From positions 1 to 57,098 of the forward strand of contig NZ_JAKSXX010000075.1 in assembly GCF_022829385.1 (NCBI RefSeq): 57,098 nt of DNA, read 5' to 3'. The stretch is from Methylobacterium sp. J-070. GTDB taxonomy: Bacteria; Pseudomonadota; Alphaproteobacteria; Rhizobiales; Beijerinckiaceae. The translations under genes and the position numbers were made by a program. Of this stretch, positions 16,605 to 26,543 are shown piece after piece. How positions within the stretch are numbered: position 1 is the stretch's first letter; each line of letters opens with the position of its first letter. A model generated the notes under the pieces. It saw only the letters and a program-made list of their open reading frames with translations. It ran no database searches and had not been told where the DNA came from.

Positions 16605-17072
16605 TCACGGGAGGGCCCGGGCGGCCTCCAGCACGGCCTCGGCGTGACCCGCGACCTTCACCTTCGGCCAGATCCTGGCGATTCGGCCCGCGCGGTCGAC
16701 CAGCACCGTGGTGCGCTCGACACCCATGTAGGTGCGCCCGTACATGCTCTTCTCGACCCAGACGCCGTAGGCTGCGAGCACGCCCTTGTCCTCGTCCGAG
16801 GCCAGCGGGAAGGCCAGCCCGTACTTCCCGCAGAACTTGTCGTGGCTCTTCACCGGGTCCGGCGAGAGGCCGACGACCTTGACGTCCGCCTCCGTGAAAG
16901 CCGGCAGGAGGCGGTTGAAGTCCTGCGCCTCCAGGGTGCAGCCGCTCGTGTCGTCCTTCGGATAGAAGTAGAGCACGACCTTGTGACCCGCGAGCGCCGA
17001 CAGCGCGATGCGCCCGCCGCCCGAGGCCGGCAGGTCGAATTCGGGGGCCGGATCACCCTCTGACAGCGGCAT
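16605..17072 (-). CDS. bcp: Thioredoxin-dependent peroxiredoxin, Bcp/PrxQ type
   Basis: This 155-residue cytoplasmic enzyme reduces hydrogen peroxide and alkyl peroxides using thioredoxin. The frame has FYPKDDTSGCTLEAQDFN with the peroxidatic Cys near residue 47, and GLSPDPVKSHDKFCGKYGL and ERTTVLVDRAGRIARIW, all typical of Bcp. The resolving Cys that many Bcp proteins have five residues after the first is Gln here, so it would act as a 1-Cys form or use the Cys in HDKFCGKY. AAGGAAGG lies seven bases before the ATG. It is divergent from the large AsmA-like gene, sharing the 183-base intergenic region. Confidence 0.93.
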   Translation of the reverse strand: MPLSEGDPAPEFDLPASGGGRIALSALAGHKVVLYFYPKDDTSGCTLEAQDFNRLLPAFTEADVKVVGLSPDPVKSHDKFCGKYGLAFPLASDEDKGVLAAYGVWVEKSMYGRTYMGVERTTVLVDRAGRIARIWPKVKVAGHAEAVLEAARALP

Positions 17073-17255
17073 CGTGCCTTCCTTTCGGCCGATTGATGAT
17101 GTGCAACCGAGTGCGTGCCCGGCATCCCGCGGTTGCGCCGCGCACATCCGAGCCAAACCCGGAGTCGCGGCCGCTGTAAAGTGCGGGCGGGCTTCGATCC
17201 ACCGGCCGCGGCGCCCGACAGCCCCGTGCGCAGAGCCCCCGGAACAAAGGTCCCG

Positions 17256-20200
17256 ATGGCGGACGAGACAACGTCGGCACGCAGGCCCCGGGGGAGGGGA
17301 CGCCGCTGGGGTGGCTTCTGCCTCGTGAGCGCCCTCGCCGTGGTGCTGCTCCTCGGCGGCGGGATCGGCCTCGTCGCGATGCGCCTGGCCAACGGGCCGC
17401 TGCAGATCGACGGCCTGTCGCGCCGCGTCGCCGCCGCGGTCGCCGAGCGGATCGGCCCGGGCTGGAGCATCGGCATCCGCGGCAGCAGCCTCGAACTCGA
17501 CCGCGAGAACGCCCTGAGCCTCCGCTTCTCCGGCCTCGACATCCGCAACCCGCAGGGCGCGCTGGTGGTGCGCGCGCCCCTCGCTTTGGTGAGCCTCGAC
17601 CTCTGGGGGCTTCTGCGGCTCAACCTGCAGCCGCGGTCGATCGAGTTCCGGGAGACGCAGACCACCGCGCTGGTTCACCGGGACGGCTCCATCGCCTTCG
17701 CGGCCTCGGAGGCCAACCACCCCGTCGACATCGAGCCGGTCACGCCGCCGAGCGTCGACGGCGTCCGGGGCAGCGTCTCGCCGCTGTCGGCCGCCATCGC
17801 GTCGATCTTCGGGGTGGTGCTGGATTCGAGCGGCGTGGTCGGCGCCCTCGACCGTGCCCGCGTCACGGACGCGCGCCTGCGGCTCATCGACGAGGACGGT
17901 CACGAGCGCGCCGTGTTCTCGCGGGTCAACGGCCTGTTCGGGCGCGATCCGGTGAACGGCACCCGCAACTTCGAATTGCGGCTCGACGGGCCGCACGGCG
18001 AGTGGCGCTTCGGCGGCTCGCTGCGCGACGGCGGTGACGGGCGGGAGCGCTCGGGCGTCATCACCCTCGACGACCTGCCGGCCACCGACCTGCTGCTGCT
18101 CTCGGGCCAGTCGGGTCTCCCGCTGACCACGGACCTGAAGCTCTCGGCGCGCGCCGATGTGAGCCTCGCGGCCGGGCGCATCCGGACGATGAACGCCAAG
18201 CTCCACACCGGCGACGGCACGTTCCTGATCGAGGAGAAGGACTTCAATCCCGTCACCGTCGAGAGCCTCGACGCCGCCATGACGTGGGACGAGGCCGGCC
18301 GCGTGATGACGCTCACGGGCCTGGATTACCGCGGTGCCGGCAACGCCGTGCACCTCACGGGGGCGTGGGCGGGGAGCAGCCCGGATGCGGCGACGGCCTG
18401 GACCGCGACCCTGGCGAGCCGCGACGCCACCCTGCGCGGCGCGACCCCGCAGGACGCGCCGGTGAAGATCGACGCGCTGGACGCGCAGCTCTCCGGACGG
18501 GACGGCGGCCTGGCCATCGACGCGCTCACCCTGTCGGCCCCCGGCGTCACCGGGACGGTCAGCGGGACCATCGGCACCACCGCGGACGAGGGCGGCCTCA
18601 CGCTCCACATCGTCGGGCACGACGGCGAGGTCCGGACCGGGCTGCGCCTCTGGCCGGAGCACATCGCGCCGCCGGCCCGGACCTACCTGGTGGACCAGTT
18701 GCGGCGCGGACGCGTCGACTCCGTCGACATCCGGGTGAAGATGTCCGGGACGGTGCTGGCCGCCGCCACCCGGGGCGATCCGGCCCCGGACGACGCGGTC
18801 CGGATCGATTTCCACGTCTCCGACGCGGCCCTCGACGTCACGGCCGACGCGCCGCCGGTGACGAAGGGCAACGTCGTCGGCACCGTCACCGGGCGCACCA
18901 CGACGGTGCGCAACGTGACCGCCGAGGTGCAGGGGCCGGACGGGCGCGGGCTCGCGATCTCGGACGGCAGTTTCGTCATCCCGCAGATCACGCCGGACCG
19001 GGTAGTGGCGCAGATCGGCATGCGCCTCTCCGGCGGCGCGGACGGGATGGCCTCCGTGCTCCAGGCCAAGCTGTTCAAGAGCATGATGAGCGCCGACCTC
19101 GACCCGGCCACGATCAAGGGCAGCGCCGACCTGCGGGTCGACTTCCCGCTCAACCTCAAGCACATCCCCGATCTGCCCGACCTGCCGGTGACGCTGACCG
19201 GCACGCTGTCCGACCTCTCGGTCGACAAGGTGATGGGCAAGGACCGCCTGGAGGCCGGCAGGTTCGCCCTGTCGTACGACCGCGGCGCCTTCGGGCTGAA
19301 GGGCGACGGCCGGGTCGCGGGCGCCCCCGTCGCCGTCGACCTGCGCGTGCCCAAGGTGGGCCAGCCCGGCGAGGCGGTGGTCAGCCTGTCGCTCGACGAT
19401 GCCGTCCGGAGCCGGAAGGGCCTGCCGAGCGCGCCGGCTCTCACCGGCACGATCCCGGTCCGCGCCGTGATGCCGATCGGCCGGCCCGGCTCCGGCAAGC
19501 CGCCGATCCGGGTCGAGGCCGATCTCGCCAAGGCGGGGATCGACGGGCTGCTGCCGGGCCTGACCAAGCCCGCGGGCAAGCCGGGGCGGCTCACCTTCAC
19601 CCTCGTGGACAGCGGCCAGGGCGTGGACCTGCGCGACTTCGCCCTCGACGCGGCCCCGGCGAGCGTCCGCGGCACCGTCTCGATCACGCCGGAGGGCGGC
19701 CTGGAGCGGGCCGATCTGACGAACGTCAAGCTCTCGCCGGGCGACGACATGCGGGTCAGTCTCGACCGGGCCGGCAACGGCTACAAGGTCGTGGTCCGGG
19801 GCGCCGTGGTGGATGCGCGGCCGTTCCTCAAGTCGCTCGGCGCGTCCGACACCAAGGGCGGCAAGGAGGCCAAGGAGGCGAGCCCGAAGGATGTCGAGGC
19901 CGACATCCAGCTGCCGATCGTCACGGGCTTCAACGACGAGGCGCTGACCAACGCCAACCTGCGCCTGTCGCTGCACGGCAAGACCCTGCGCGCCGCCACC
20001 ATCTCCGGGCGGTTCCGCGCGGCGCCGGTCACCGCGACGGTCACGCGCGGCGAGCGCGGCGTACCGACGCTCGCGGTGGACTCGGCCGATGCCGGCGCGA
20101 GCCTGCGCTTCGTCGACGTCTATCGGCGGATGTATGGCGGGCGCCTGAATGCCGGGATCGGCCTCAACGACGGGCCGCAATCGGGCGTCGTGCAGATCCG

Positions 20201-20711
20201 CGACTTCTCATTGCGCAACGAGCCGGCCCTGTCGAGCATCATGGCGCAGGGTCCGGAGCCGGGCGAGGCCGACGCGGCCCGCGGCCGCCGGATCGCCCCG
20301 GGCCGGGCGGCCGGCGACGTGACCTTCGACCGGATGCGGGCCAATTTCGTCCGCACCGGCAGCCGGGTCGATTTCAGCGACGCGGCGATCTCCAACGCCG
20401 CCATGGGCTTCACCCTGTCGGGCTGGCTCGATACCGGCCGCGAGCGCACCGACATGACCGGCACCTTCGTGCCGCTCTACGGACTCAACAACGTCGCCTC
20501 GCAATTGCCCCTGCTCGGGCCCCTGCTCGGGGGTGGCCACAACGAGGGCCTGTTCGCGGTCAATTTCCGGGTCGCCGGCAAGCTCGCGGCGCCGGACGTG
20601 AGCGTGAACCCGCTCTCGGCCATCGCCCCGGGGTTCCTGCGCAAGCTGTTCAGCGCCGGCGGCGGCCCCTTCGCCGACGGGATGCCGGGGGTGCCGCAGG
20701 GCGAGCGCTGA
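17256..20711 (+). CDS. AsmA-like/DUF3971 large envelope protein
   Basis: The 1151-residue product has an N-terminal Arg-rich cytoplasmic tail, one hydrophobic anchor at about residues 20-42 (LVSALAVVLLLGGGIGLVAM), then a very long periplasmic region of beta-strand repeats. The opening RVAAAVAERIGPGWSIGIRGSSLEL and the C-terminal SLRFVDVYRRMYGGRLNAGIGL...GVVQIRDFSLRNEPALSSIM and YGLNNVASQLPLLGPLLGGG match DUF3971/AsmA-like C-terminal domains (YhdP group). Members are thought to bridge the periplasm and move phospholipids to the outer membrane; that role is inferred. The ATG at 17256 has AAAGG five bases upstream. Two long overlapping frames, one on each strand, are not genes. Confidence 0.87.
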   Translation: MADETTSARRPRGRGRRWGGFCLVSALAVVLLLGGGIGLVAMRLANGPLQIDGLSRRVAAAVAERIGPGWSIGIRGSSLELDRENALSLRFSGLDIRNPQGALVVRAPLALVSLDLWGLLRLNLQPRSIEFRETQTTALVHRDGSIAFAASEANHPVDIEPVTPPSVDGVRGSVSPLSAAIASIFGVVLDSSGVVGALDRARVTDARLRLIDEDGHERAVFSRVNGLFGRDPVNGTRNFELRLDGPHGEWRFGGSLRDGGDGRERSGVITLDDLPATDLLLLSGQSGLPLTTDLKLSARADVSLAAGRIRTMNAKLHTGDGTFLIEEKDFNPVTVESLDAAMTWDEAGRVMTLTGLDYRGAGNAVHLTGAWAGSSPDAATAWTATLASRDATLRGATPQDAPVKIDALDAQLSGRDGGLAIDALTLSAPGVTGTVSGTIGTTADEGGLTLHIVGHDGEVRTGLRLWPEHIAPPARTYLVDQLRRGRVDSVDIRVKMSGTVLAAATRGDPAPDDAVRIDFHVSDAALDVTADAPPVTKGNVVGTVTGRTTTVRNVTAEVQGPDGRGLAISDGSFVIPQITPDRVVAQIGMRLSGGADGMASVLQAKLFKSMMSADLDPATIKGSADLRVDFPLNLKHIPDLPDLPVTLTGTLSDLSVDKVMGKDRLEAGRFALSYDRGAFGLKGDGRVAGAPVAVDLRVPKVGQPGEAVVSLSLDDAVRSRKGLPSAPALTGTIPVRAVMPIGRPGSGKPPIRVEADLAKAGIDGLLPGLTKPAGKPGRLTFTLVDSGQGVDLRDFALDAAPASVRGTVSITPEGGLERADLTNVKLSPGDDMRVSLDRAGNGYKVVVRGAVVDARPFLKSLGASDTKGGKEAKEASPKDVEADIQLPIVTGFNDEALTNANLRLSLHGKTLRAATISGRFRAAPVTATVTRGERGVPTLAVDSADAGASLRFVDVYRRMYGGRLNAGIGLNDGPQSGVVQIRDFSLRNEPALSSIMAQGPEPGEADAARGRRIAPGRAAGDVTFDRMRANFVRTGSRVDFSDAAISNAAMGFTLSGWLDTGRERTDMTGTFVPLYGLNNVASQLPLLGPLLGGGHNEGLFAVNFRVAGKLAAPDVSVNPLSAIAPGFLRKLFSAGGGPFADGMPGVPQGER

Positions 20712-20968
20712 GCGGTCCTCCGCCCAGACCGCCGATGTGCTGCGGGCCGGGGCGGGCGCCCGTTCCCGTCTCATGCGCGGATGTGATCCGCGATCGCGGC
20801 CGGCGCCGCCGCGTCGAAGCCGACCACCCGCTTGCCCGGGATGCCGGGCCTCACCCACGACGGCAGCCCCGACGCCCTCGATCCGAGACCGCGTGCGACG
20901 CAGAAAACCCGGCGCGGCGGACCGCCCCGGGCTGAAGCGACCGGACGAGAACCGACCGGCCGAACAGA

Positions 20969-21742
20969 TTATTTCTCCACGAAGGCCTTCTCGATCACGT
21001 AGTGGGCGGCCTCGCCGTGGTTGCCCTCCTCGTAGCCGCGGCCGGTGAGCAGCTCGCGGGTGTCGCGGATCATGTCGGGGCTGCCGCAGAGCATGAAGCG
21101 GTCGTTCTCGATCGCCATGTCGGGCAGGCCGATATCCTCGAACAACTTGCCCGAGACCATCAGGTCGGTGATCCGGCCGCGGTTGCGGAACGGCTCGCGG
21201 GTCACGGTCGGGTAGTAGACCAGCTGGTTCGAGATCATCTCGCCCAGGAACTCGTGGCGGGGCAACGTCTCGGTGATGGTCTCGCCGTAGGCCAGCTCCT
21301 GCACCTGACGGCAGCCATGGACCAGCACGACCTTCTCGAACCTGTCGTAGGTCTCCGGGTCCTTGATGATCGACAGGAACGGCGCGAGCCCGGTGCCGGT
21401 GCCGAGCAGGTAGAGGTGCCGGCCGGGCAGGAGATTGTCGAGCACCAGCGTGCCGGTGGGCTTCTTGCCGACGATGATCGGGTCGCCGACCTTGAGGTGC
21501 TGGAGCTTCGAGGTCAGGGGCCCGTCCTGGACCTTGATCGAGAAGAACTCCAGCTCCTCCTCGTAATTGGCCGAGACCACCGAGTAGGCGCGCAGCAGCG
21601 GCCGGCCCTCGACCTCCAGGCCGATCATGGTGAACTCGCCGTTGCGGAAGCGGAACGCCGGATCGCGGGTGGTGCGGAACGAGAACAGGTTGTCGGTCCA
21701 GTGGTGGACCGACAGGACGCGCTCCTCGTAGAACTTGCTCAT
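20969..21742 (-). CDS. fpr: Ferredoxin--NADP+ reductase
   Basis: The 257-residue flavoenzyme moves electrons between NADPH and ferredoxin or flavodoxin. The FAD-binding RAYSVVSANYEEELEFFS motif lies at about 50-68, the NADP-binding LLGTGTGLAPFLSII near 115, and CGSPDMIRDTRELL plus the C-terminal HYVIEKAFVEK are as in the bacterial subclass (Azotobacter/Rhodobacter-like). No N-terminal extension is needed: the ATG of MSKFYEE is the family start. It stands alone with a 310-base upstream gap that probably holds its promoter. Such enzymes serve oxidative stress defence and iron-sulfur pathways. Confidence 0.94.
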   Translation of the reverse strand: MSKFYEERVLSVHHWTDNLFSFRTTRDPAFRFRNGEFTMIGLEVEGRPLLRAYSVVSANYEEELEFFSIKVQDGPLTSKLQHLKVGDPIIVGKKPTGTLVLDNLLPGRHLYLLGTGTGLAPFLSIIKDPETYDRFEKVVLVHGCRQVQELAYGETITETLPRHEFLGEMISNQLVYYPTVTREPFRNRGRITDLMVSGKLFEDIGLPDMAIENDRFMLCGSPDMIRDTRELLTGRGYEEGNHGEAAHYVIEKAFVEK

Positions 21743-22052
21743 CGACGGATCAGTCCTCGAATCCTTTGACGCTCGGTTCATGCCCCCGACGATCCGGGCG
21801 GCACGGTTCGGCGGCGTCCCGCCGCCCCGCTCCGGCAGGTCCGCGCGGGACGCCCCCGCGGGAATCCGGATGATCAACACACGTGCGCTGCTTCTTTCGC
21901 AGTTGCAGCACGCCCGTCAAGGCGCGCCGGGATCACACCCACGCAAGAAGTGAACGGCCTGGAATCGTTCGAATATTTAGCATCCCTTCCGGCCGTCCGC
22001 AGCACCGGTCCGGACATGGGAGGGTTGCCGGTCACCGGACCGCGCGGTCCGC
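21743..22052. other. Gap upstream of fpr
   Basis: These 310 bases separate the fpr start from the end of the VOC dioxygenase gene. A more AT-rich patch around 21955-21985 is the likeliest place for the fpr promoter. I see no defined motif or RNA gene. Confidence 0.4.
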
Positions 22053-23003
22053 TCAGCCGGCGGGCCCGGGCCGGAGCGGCTTCAGCCCGGCCTCGATCTC
22101 GGCCCGGCGGGGCTCCAGGAACGGCGGCAGGGCGAGGCGCTCGCCCAGGGTCTCCAGCGGCTCGTCGGCGGTGAAGCCGGGCCCGTCGGTGGCGATCTCG
22201 AACAGGATGCCGTTGGGCTCGCGGAAGTAGAGGCTGCGGAAGTAGTAGCGGTCCACCGGCCCGCTGGTCGGCACCCGGGCGGCCCGGAGCCGGTCGGCCC
22301 AGGCCTCGTAATCCGCGTCCGGAATGCGGAAGGCGACGTGGTGGACCGCCCCCGCGCCCTGCCGGGCCGGCGCGGAGGGATCCGCCAGGAGCTGGATCTC
22401 CGCGGCCGGCCCGCCGGGACCCATGGCGTAGACCGCGACGGGCCCGTCCTCCGTCTGGAACGCCCGGGCCCGGCGCAGGCCGAGCACCTCGGTCAGCACC
22501 GCTTCGGTACGCCCGATATCCGGCACCGAGAGCCGGATCGGCCCGAGGCCGCGAAGCTGGTAGGCGGCCGGCACGGGCGAACCGGACCAGGGATGCTCGG
22601 GACCGGTCCCGCCATCGTCGACCAGGGCGAGGCGCTGACCCTCCGGATCCTCGAAATCGAGGGTGAGGCGTCCGTCGCGCAGGACGGGCTCGGCCTCCAC
22701 GATCCCGGCCTCGCGCAGGCGCGCGTGCCACCACGCCACGGCGGCCTCGCCGGGGACGCGCAGATGCGTGCGGGTGATGCTGTTCGAGCCCCGCCGCTCC
22801 CGGGGCGCCGGCCAGTCGAAGAAGGTGATGTCGGTGCCGGGGCTCGCCAAGCCATCCGCGTAGAACAGGTGGTAGGCCGAGACGTCGTCCTGATTTACCG
22901 TCTTCTTCACGAGGCGCAGGCCCAGCGTGCCGGTGTAGAACGCGACGTTCTCCGCCGCGCGGGCGGTCACCGCGGTGAGGTGATGGATGCCGGTGAGCTG
23001 CAT
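22053..23003 (-). CDS. VOC-family ring-cleaving dioxygenase
   Basis: The 316-residue protein contains two glyoxalase/VOC modules. The first opens with [36 protein letters not shown], the second with [20 protein letters not shown] and carries [17 protein letters not shown] and [14 protein letters not shown]. Metal ligands are likely His in IHHLT, His in AVHHVAF and Glu in LFEIA. It resembles MhqO/YfiE-like dioxygenases acting on hydroquinones or catechols, with the true substrate unknown. It is encoded alone. Upstream is a relic of a ParE toxin gene. Confidence 0.88.
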   Translation of the reverse strand: MQLTGIHHLTAVTARAAENVAFYTGTLGLRLVKKTVNQDDVSAYHLFYADGLASPGTDITFFDWPAPRERRGSNSITRTHLRVPGEAAVAWWHARLREAGIVEAEPVLRDGRLTLDFEDPEGQRLALVDDGGTGPEHPWSGSPVPAAYQLRGLGPIRLSVPDIGRTEAVLTEVLGLRRARAFQTEDGPVAVYAMGPGGPAAEIQLLADPSAPARQGAGAVHHVAFRIPDADYEAWADRLRAARVPTSGPVDRYYFRSLYFREPNGILFEIATDGPGFTADEPLETLGERLALPPFLEPRRAEIEAGLKPLRPGPAG

Positions 23004-23175
23004 GGGGGTCCGGGGGACTGGCGCCGATGCGCTTCAGGTAAGTGCCGGGGTGGGTGTTGCGAGCCCTGGGCGGCTCAAGACGAGAACCTTGCTCGGCGGA
23101 TCCTCCGATCCCGACCGATCATGATGTCTCCTGACTCGGGCCGCCGCACGCCGGTGCGCACCCCGACGGCGACCG

Positions 23176-23461
23176 TCAGGACCGCCTCGATAAAGGCTTT
23201 CGGGCGGCATGGCGAAACCGCTGCACCACGACTTCAACGTCCCCTACATAATAGTCGATGTGGTACGGATAAGGGGTCAGGAAGATGCGCCGAACGCCGG
23301 GGAGCGACGTTCGCGTTCCGGCGCGGGTGATCCCGTAGAAGCGCGATGAGCGCCGTCAGCCGCGCCTCGACCTTGGCTGCGCCCTGTGGGGATTGCGCCG
23401 GGATCTGGGCCAAGGCGCGGTCGATCTGTTGCAGGGCGCGTCTCTGAAAGCGCAGCTTCAA
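23176..23461 (-). pseudogene. ParE/RelE-type toxin, frameshifted
   Basis: From a TTG start at 23461 the frame reads KLRFQRRALQQIDRALAQIP and continues to DHP, after which the family motif is lost. A one-base shift right after DHP restores a textbook ParE end: AGTRTSLPGVRRIFLTPYPY and then HIDYYVGDVEVVVQRFRH, up to a TGA at 23176. Together the two pieces make a full-length toxin of about 94 residues. As given, translation would stop at 23234 with a scrambled tail. It is either a genuine inactivating frameshift or a sequencing error. It overlaps the antitoxin gene by four bases, as in an operon. Confidence 0.75.
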
Positions 23462-23685
23462 AGGCGGTACTTGGAAAAGACGGCCTCGACCTCGGACTCT
23501 GTCGCGAAGTCGCCGCGCGCCATTTCTGATTGGGCATCGAGAAGATCGGCCGTCTCGTCTGCCGAGAGTTCGATCATTGCGTCGTCCCGGCCCGCATAGG
23601 CCAAAACCATGCGGGCGATGTCATCCTGCATCTCGGGCGACAGCGCGCGGGCGGTCTCCACCGCCCGGTCGAGGAGTTCGGTCAT
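23458..23685 (-). CDS. Antitoxin of a ParE/RelE-type module
   Basis: The 75-residue protein begins MTELLDRAVETARALSPEMQ and ends EVEAVFSKYRL. It is acidic and mostly helical, with the IELSADETADLLDAQSEMARGDFAT segment that recurs in antitoxins paired with ParE toxins. It should bind and neutralise the toxin encoded next and repress the operon. The stop overlaps the TTG start of the toxin. A GTG at 23700 could add five residues. Since the toxin is frameshifted, the antitoxin may now be without a partner. Confidence 0.72.
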   Translation of the reverse strand: MTELLDRAVETARALSPEMQDDIARMVLAYAGRDDAMIELSADETADLLDAQSEMARGDFATESEVEAVFSKYRL

Positions 23686-23731
23686 CACGTCAGTATGCAC
23701 CGATCGCCGCCCGAGAAAAGTGGCGGGTTTC

Positions 23732-25024
23732 TCACAGCCCGACCGGCCGGCCGGCCGCGACCACCAGCATCCGGCCGTCCGCGAAGGTGCGGGCGGCGGC
23801 GCGGCGGATGTCGGCCTGGGTGACCGAAGCCACCAGGGCGTTGCGCCGGGCGATGTAGTCCATGCCCAGCTCCTCGAAGGCGATCTGCACCAGCTGGTGG
23901 GCGATCTTGGTCGAGGTGTCGAAGCCGAGCGCGTAGGAGCCGGTGAGGTAGTCCTTGGCCTTCTGCAGCTCGTCGTCGTCCGGCCCGTCCGCGATCAGCC
24001 GGCCGATCTCGTCGCCGATCACCGACAGGGCCTCGCCGACGCGCTCGTTCTTGGTGGCGGTGTAGCCCCAGGTCATCGCGGCCGACCGGTGGCTGACCAG
24101 CGAGGTGCCCACCGAATAGGCCAGGCCACGCTTCTCCCGCACCTCCTGGAACAGGCGCGAGGTGAACGCGCCGCCGCCCAGGATGTGGTTCAGCACGTAG
24201 GCCGGGATGAAGTCCGGGTCGCGCCAGGGCACGCCGGCCATGCCGAAGCGGATCACCGATTGCGGCACGTCGAGGTCGACCACGATGCGCCGGCCGAGAT
24301 CCTGCACCTCGGTCCGCGGCACCGCCTTCAGGGCGCCGGCCTCGGGGAGCGCCCCGAAGGCCCGGTTCAGGCCCTCGGCGAGCTGCTCGGCCCCGATGGC
24401 GCCCACGGCCGCGACCTTCACCCGGCCGCGGCCGATGATGCGGGCATGCATCGCCAGCAGGTCGTCCCGGGTGATCGTCGTGACGCTCTCCACCGTGCCC
24501 GAGGACGGGCGGGCATAGGGATGGCCGGCGAAGGCTTCCTTGAAGAACCGGCGGGAGGCCAGGACGCCCGGATCGTTCTGCTGGTAGCGCAGGCCGGCGA
24601 TGATCTGGCCCCGGACGCGCTCGATCGCGTCCGGGTCGAGGCGGGGCTTGGCCAGCGCCAGGGCCAGGAGGGCGATGCCCTCGTCGGCGTGCTTGACCAG
24701 CATCTTGAGCGAGCCGCCGACCGCGTCGGGCCCGGCGTGGAACGACAACTCGATCGCCCGGGCGGCGAGGCGCTCCTGGAACAAGTCGGAGGTGAGGTCG
24801 CCGGCGCCCTCGTCGAGGAGCCGCGCCAGCATCTGCGCGCAGCCGGCCTTGCCGGCCGGGTCCTGGGCGGCGCCGCCCTCGAAGGTGAAGGCCAGCGCGA
24901 TCATCGGCACCACCGGCGATTCGACGTGCCACGCCTCGATGCCGGCGGCGGTCGTCACCGGCAGCGCGGTGGTGGGTGAGTTGGCCGGGGTGGCGGTGTC
25001 GACCAAGTTCTCGGCGACGCTCAT
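23732..25024 (-). CDS. M16 zinc-peptidase-like protein, non-catalytic partner
   Basis: The 430-residue protein has the two M16 domains but no zinc-binding HxxEH; the corresponding place reads AGKAGCAQMLARLLDEG. It keeps the second-domain motif GGGAFTSRLFQEVREKRGLAYSV that closes the substrate chamber. This is the pattern of the inactive subunit of alphaproteobacterial M16 heterodimers. The active subunit is encoded 109 bases upstream on the same strand. The pair should degrade peptides, probably in the periplasm or at the membrane, though no signal peptide is obvious here (the N-terminus MSVAENLVDTATPANSP is not one). Confidence 0.88.
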   Translation of the reverse strand: MSVAENLVDTATPANSPTTALPVTTAAGIEAWHVESPVVPMIALAFTFEGGAAQDPAGKAGCAQMLARLLDEGAGDLTSDLFQERLAARAIELSFHAGPDAVGGSLKMLVKHADEGIALLALALAKPRLDPDAIERVRGQIIAGLRYQQNDPGVLASRRFFKEAFAGHPYARPSSGTVESVTTITRDDLLAMHARIIGRGRVKVAAVGAIGAEQLAEGLNRAFGALPEAGALKAVPRTEVQDLGRRIVVDLDVPQSVIRFGMAGVPWRDPDFIPAYVLNHILGGGAFTSRLFQEVREKRGLAYSVGTSLVSHRSAAMTWGYTATKNERVGEALSVIGDEIGRLIADGPDDDELQKAKDYLTGSYALGFDTSTKIAHQLVQIAFEELGMDYIARRNALVASVTQADIRRAAARTFADGRMLVVAAGRPVGL

Positions 25025-25133
25025 GGGAACCTCAATGCATGTCGTGTCACGGGCGGCGCGGCGGAGCGAGGCTCTCGGCCGGATGCGGAATCCCGACGAA
25101 GGCCGAGGGCCACCCGCCGGGACGCGCCCAGAG

Positions 25134-26543
25134 TTATTCCGCGGCCATCGCCACCGGGGCGTCGGGGTCCTGAGCCTTGGTCAGGTAGCCCGTGACCGAC
25201 CGGGCCGGGGTCAGCCAGCGCTCGGCGGCGGCCTTCAGGCGCTCCTGCGACACGGCCTCGATGTCGGTCGGCCAGCGGCGGACCTCCTCGATGGTCTCGC
25301 CGATCGCCAGCGCCGAGCCGTAGATGCGGGCGAGCGACGACTGGCTGTCGGACGAGTAGACGGTCTCGGCCACCAAGCGGGTCTTGGCGCGCTCGATCGC
25401 CTCGGCGTCCAGGGCCTCCGCGGGGGCGCGGCGCAGGATCCTGTCGACCGCCTCCTCGAGCTTCTCCAGGGAGACGCCCTCGGCCGGGACCGCGTAGACG
25501 GAGAACCGGGTCTCGTCGATCGCCGAGCCCATGTACCAGGCGCCGGCATTCACCGCGAGGCCGGTCTCCATGACCAGCTTGCGGTAGAGGTACGAGGTCG
25601 AGCCCCCGCCCAGCACCTCGGCGAGCAGCTCGAGGTCGTGGCAGCCGCCGTCGCGGGCGGTGATGCAGGAGGGGGTGAGATACAGCCGCTGCAGGGTCGG
25701 CTGCTCGACCTTCGGGTCGGCGATCGCGACGCGGCGGAGCGCCTTCGGCTCCGGCTCCCGCGCCCGCAGGCGCACGGGCCGGGCGCCCTGAGGCGTGACG
25801 CGCCCGTAGGTGGCCTCGGCGAGCCGGCGGACCTCGTCCGGGGTCACGTCGCCGGCCACCACCAGGATGGCGTTCTCGGGGGTGTAGAAGCGCTTGTAGT
25901 AGGCCAGCGCGTGCTCGCGGTTCAGGCCCTCGATCTCGTGCATCCAGCCGATGATCGGGATGCCGTAGGGGTGATGCACGAACAGGCCGGCCGCCATCGC
26001 CTCGGAGAGCTGGGCGGAGGGGTCGGTCTCGACCCGCATGCGCCGCTCCTCCAGCACCACGTCGCGCTCGGGCGCCACCACGGCGTCGTCGAGGACGAGG
26101 CCGCTCATCCGGTCGGCCTCGAACTCCATCATGGTGCCGAGATGGTCGCGGGCGACGCGCTGGAAATACGCGGTGTAGTCGTAGCTGGTGAAGGCGTTCT
26201 CCTGGCCGCCCAGGCCCGACACCGCCTTCGAGAAGGCGCCCACCGGGTGCGTCTCGGTGCCCTTGAACATCAGGTGCTCGAGGAAGTGGGCGATGCCCGA
26301 CTGGCCGAGCGGATCGTCGGCCGAGCCGTTGCGGTACCAGATCATGTGGGTGGCGACGGGGGCCCGGTGGTCGGGTACGACCACCACGTCGAGGCCGTTA
26401 TCGAGGGTGAAGGCCGTCACTTCCGGGCCGCCCGCCTCGGACCGCCCGAACGGCGCGGCCTCGCCCCGGCCGGCGCTGCCGCCGAAGGACGAGCCCGGAC
26501 GCTGCGGGACAAGGGTGGGCGTCGCCTTCCTGAACAGGTGCAT
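25134..26543 (-). CDS. M16 zinc peptidase, catalytic subunit
   Basis: The 469-residue protein contains the catalytic HFLEH in GIAHFLEHLMFKGTETH near residue 92 and the downstream Glu in the DVVLEERRMRVE stretch, so its zinc site is complete. It opens MHLFRKATPTLVPQRPG, followed by VTAFTLDNGLDVVVVPDHRAPVATHMIWYRNGSADD, the usual N-terminal strand of the family. AAGGAAAG lies six bases before the ATG; a longer frame upstream is not used. It is the active half of the M16 pair with the gene at 23732-25024 and belongs to the lspA neighbourhood. Confidence 0.93.
   Translation of the reverse strand: MHLFRKATPTLVPQRPGSSFGGSAGRGEAAPFGRSEAGGPEVTAFTLDNGLDVVVVPDHRAPVATHMIWYRNGSADDPLGQSGIAHFLEHLMFKGTETHPVGAFSKAVSGLGGQENAFTSYDYTAYFQRVARDHLGTMMEFEADRMSGLVLDDAVVAPERDVVLEERRMRVETDPSAQLSEAMAAGLFVHHPYGIPIIGWMHEIEGLNREHALAYYKRFYTPENAILVVAGDVTPDEVRRLAEATYGRVTPQGARPVRLRAREPEPKALRRVAIADPKVEQPTLQRLYLTPSCITARDGGCHDLELLAEVLGGGSTSYLYRKLVMETGLAVNAGAWYMGSAIDETRFSVYAVPAEGVSLEKLEEAVDRILRRAPAEALDAEAIERAKTRLVAETVYSSDSQSSLARIYGSALAIGETIEEVRRWPTDIEAVSQERLKAAAERWLTPARSVTGYLTKAQDPDAPVAMAAE

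Noticed and set aside
16605..20180. A 1191-codon minus-strand open frame running into bcp
   Set aside because: Only its last 155 codons are a gene (bcp). The rest is antisense to the AsmA-like gene, without family motifs, and is an effect of high GC content.
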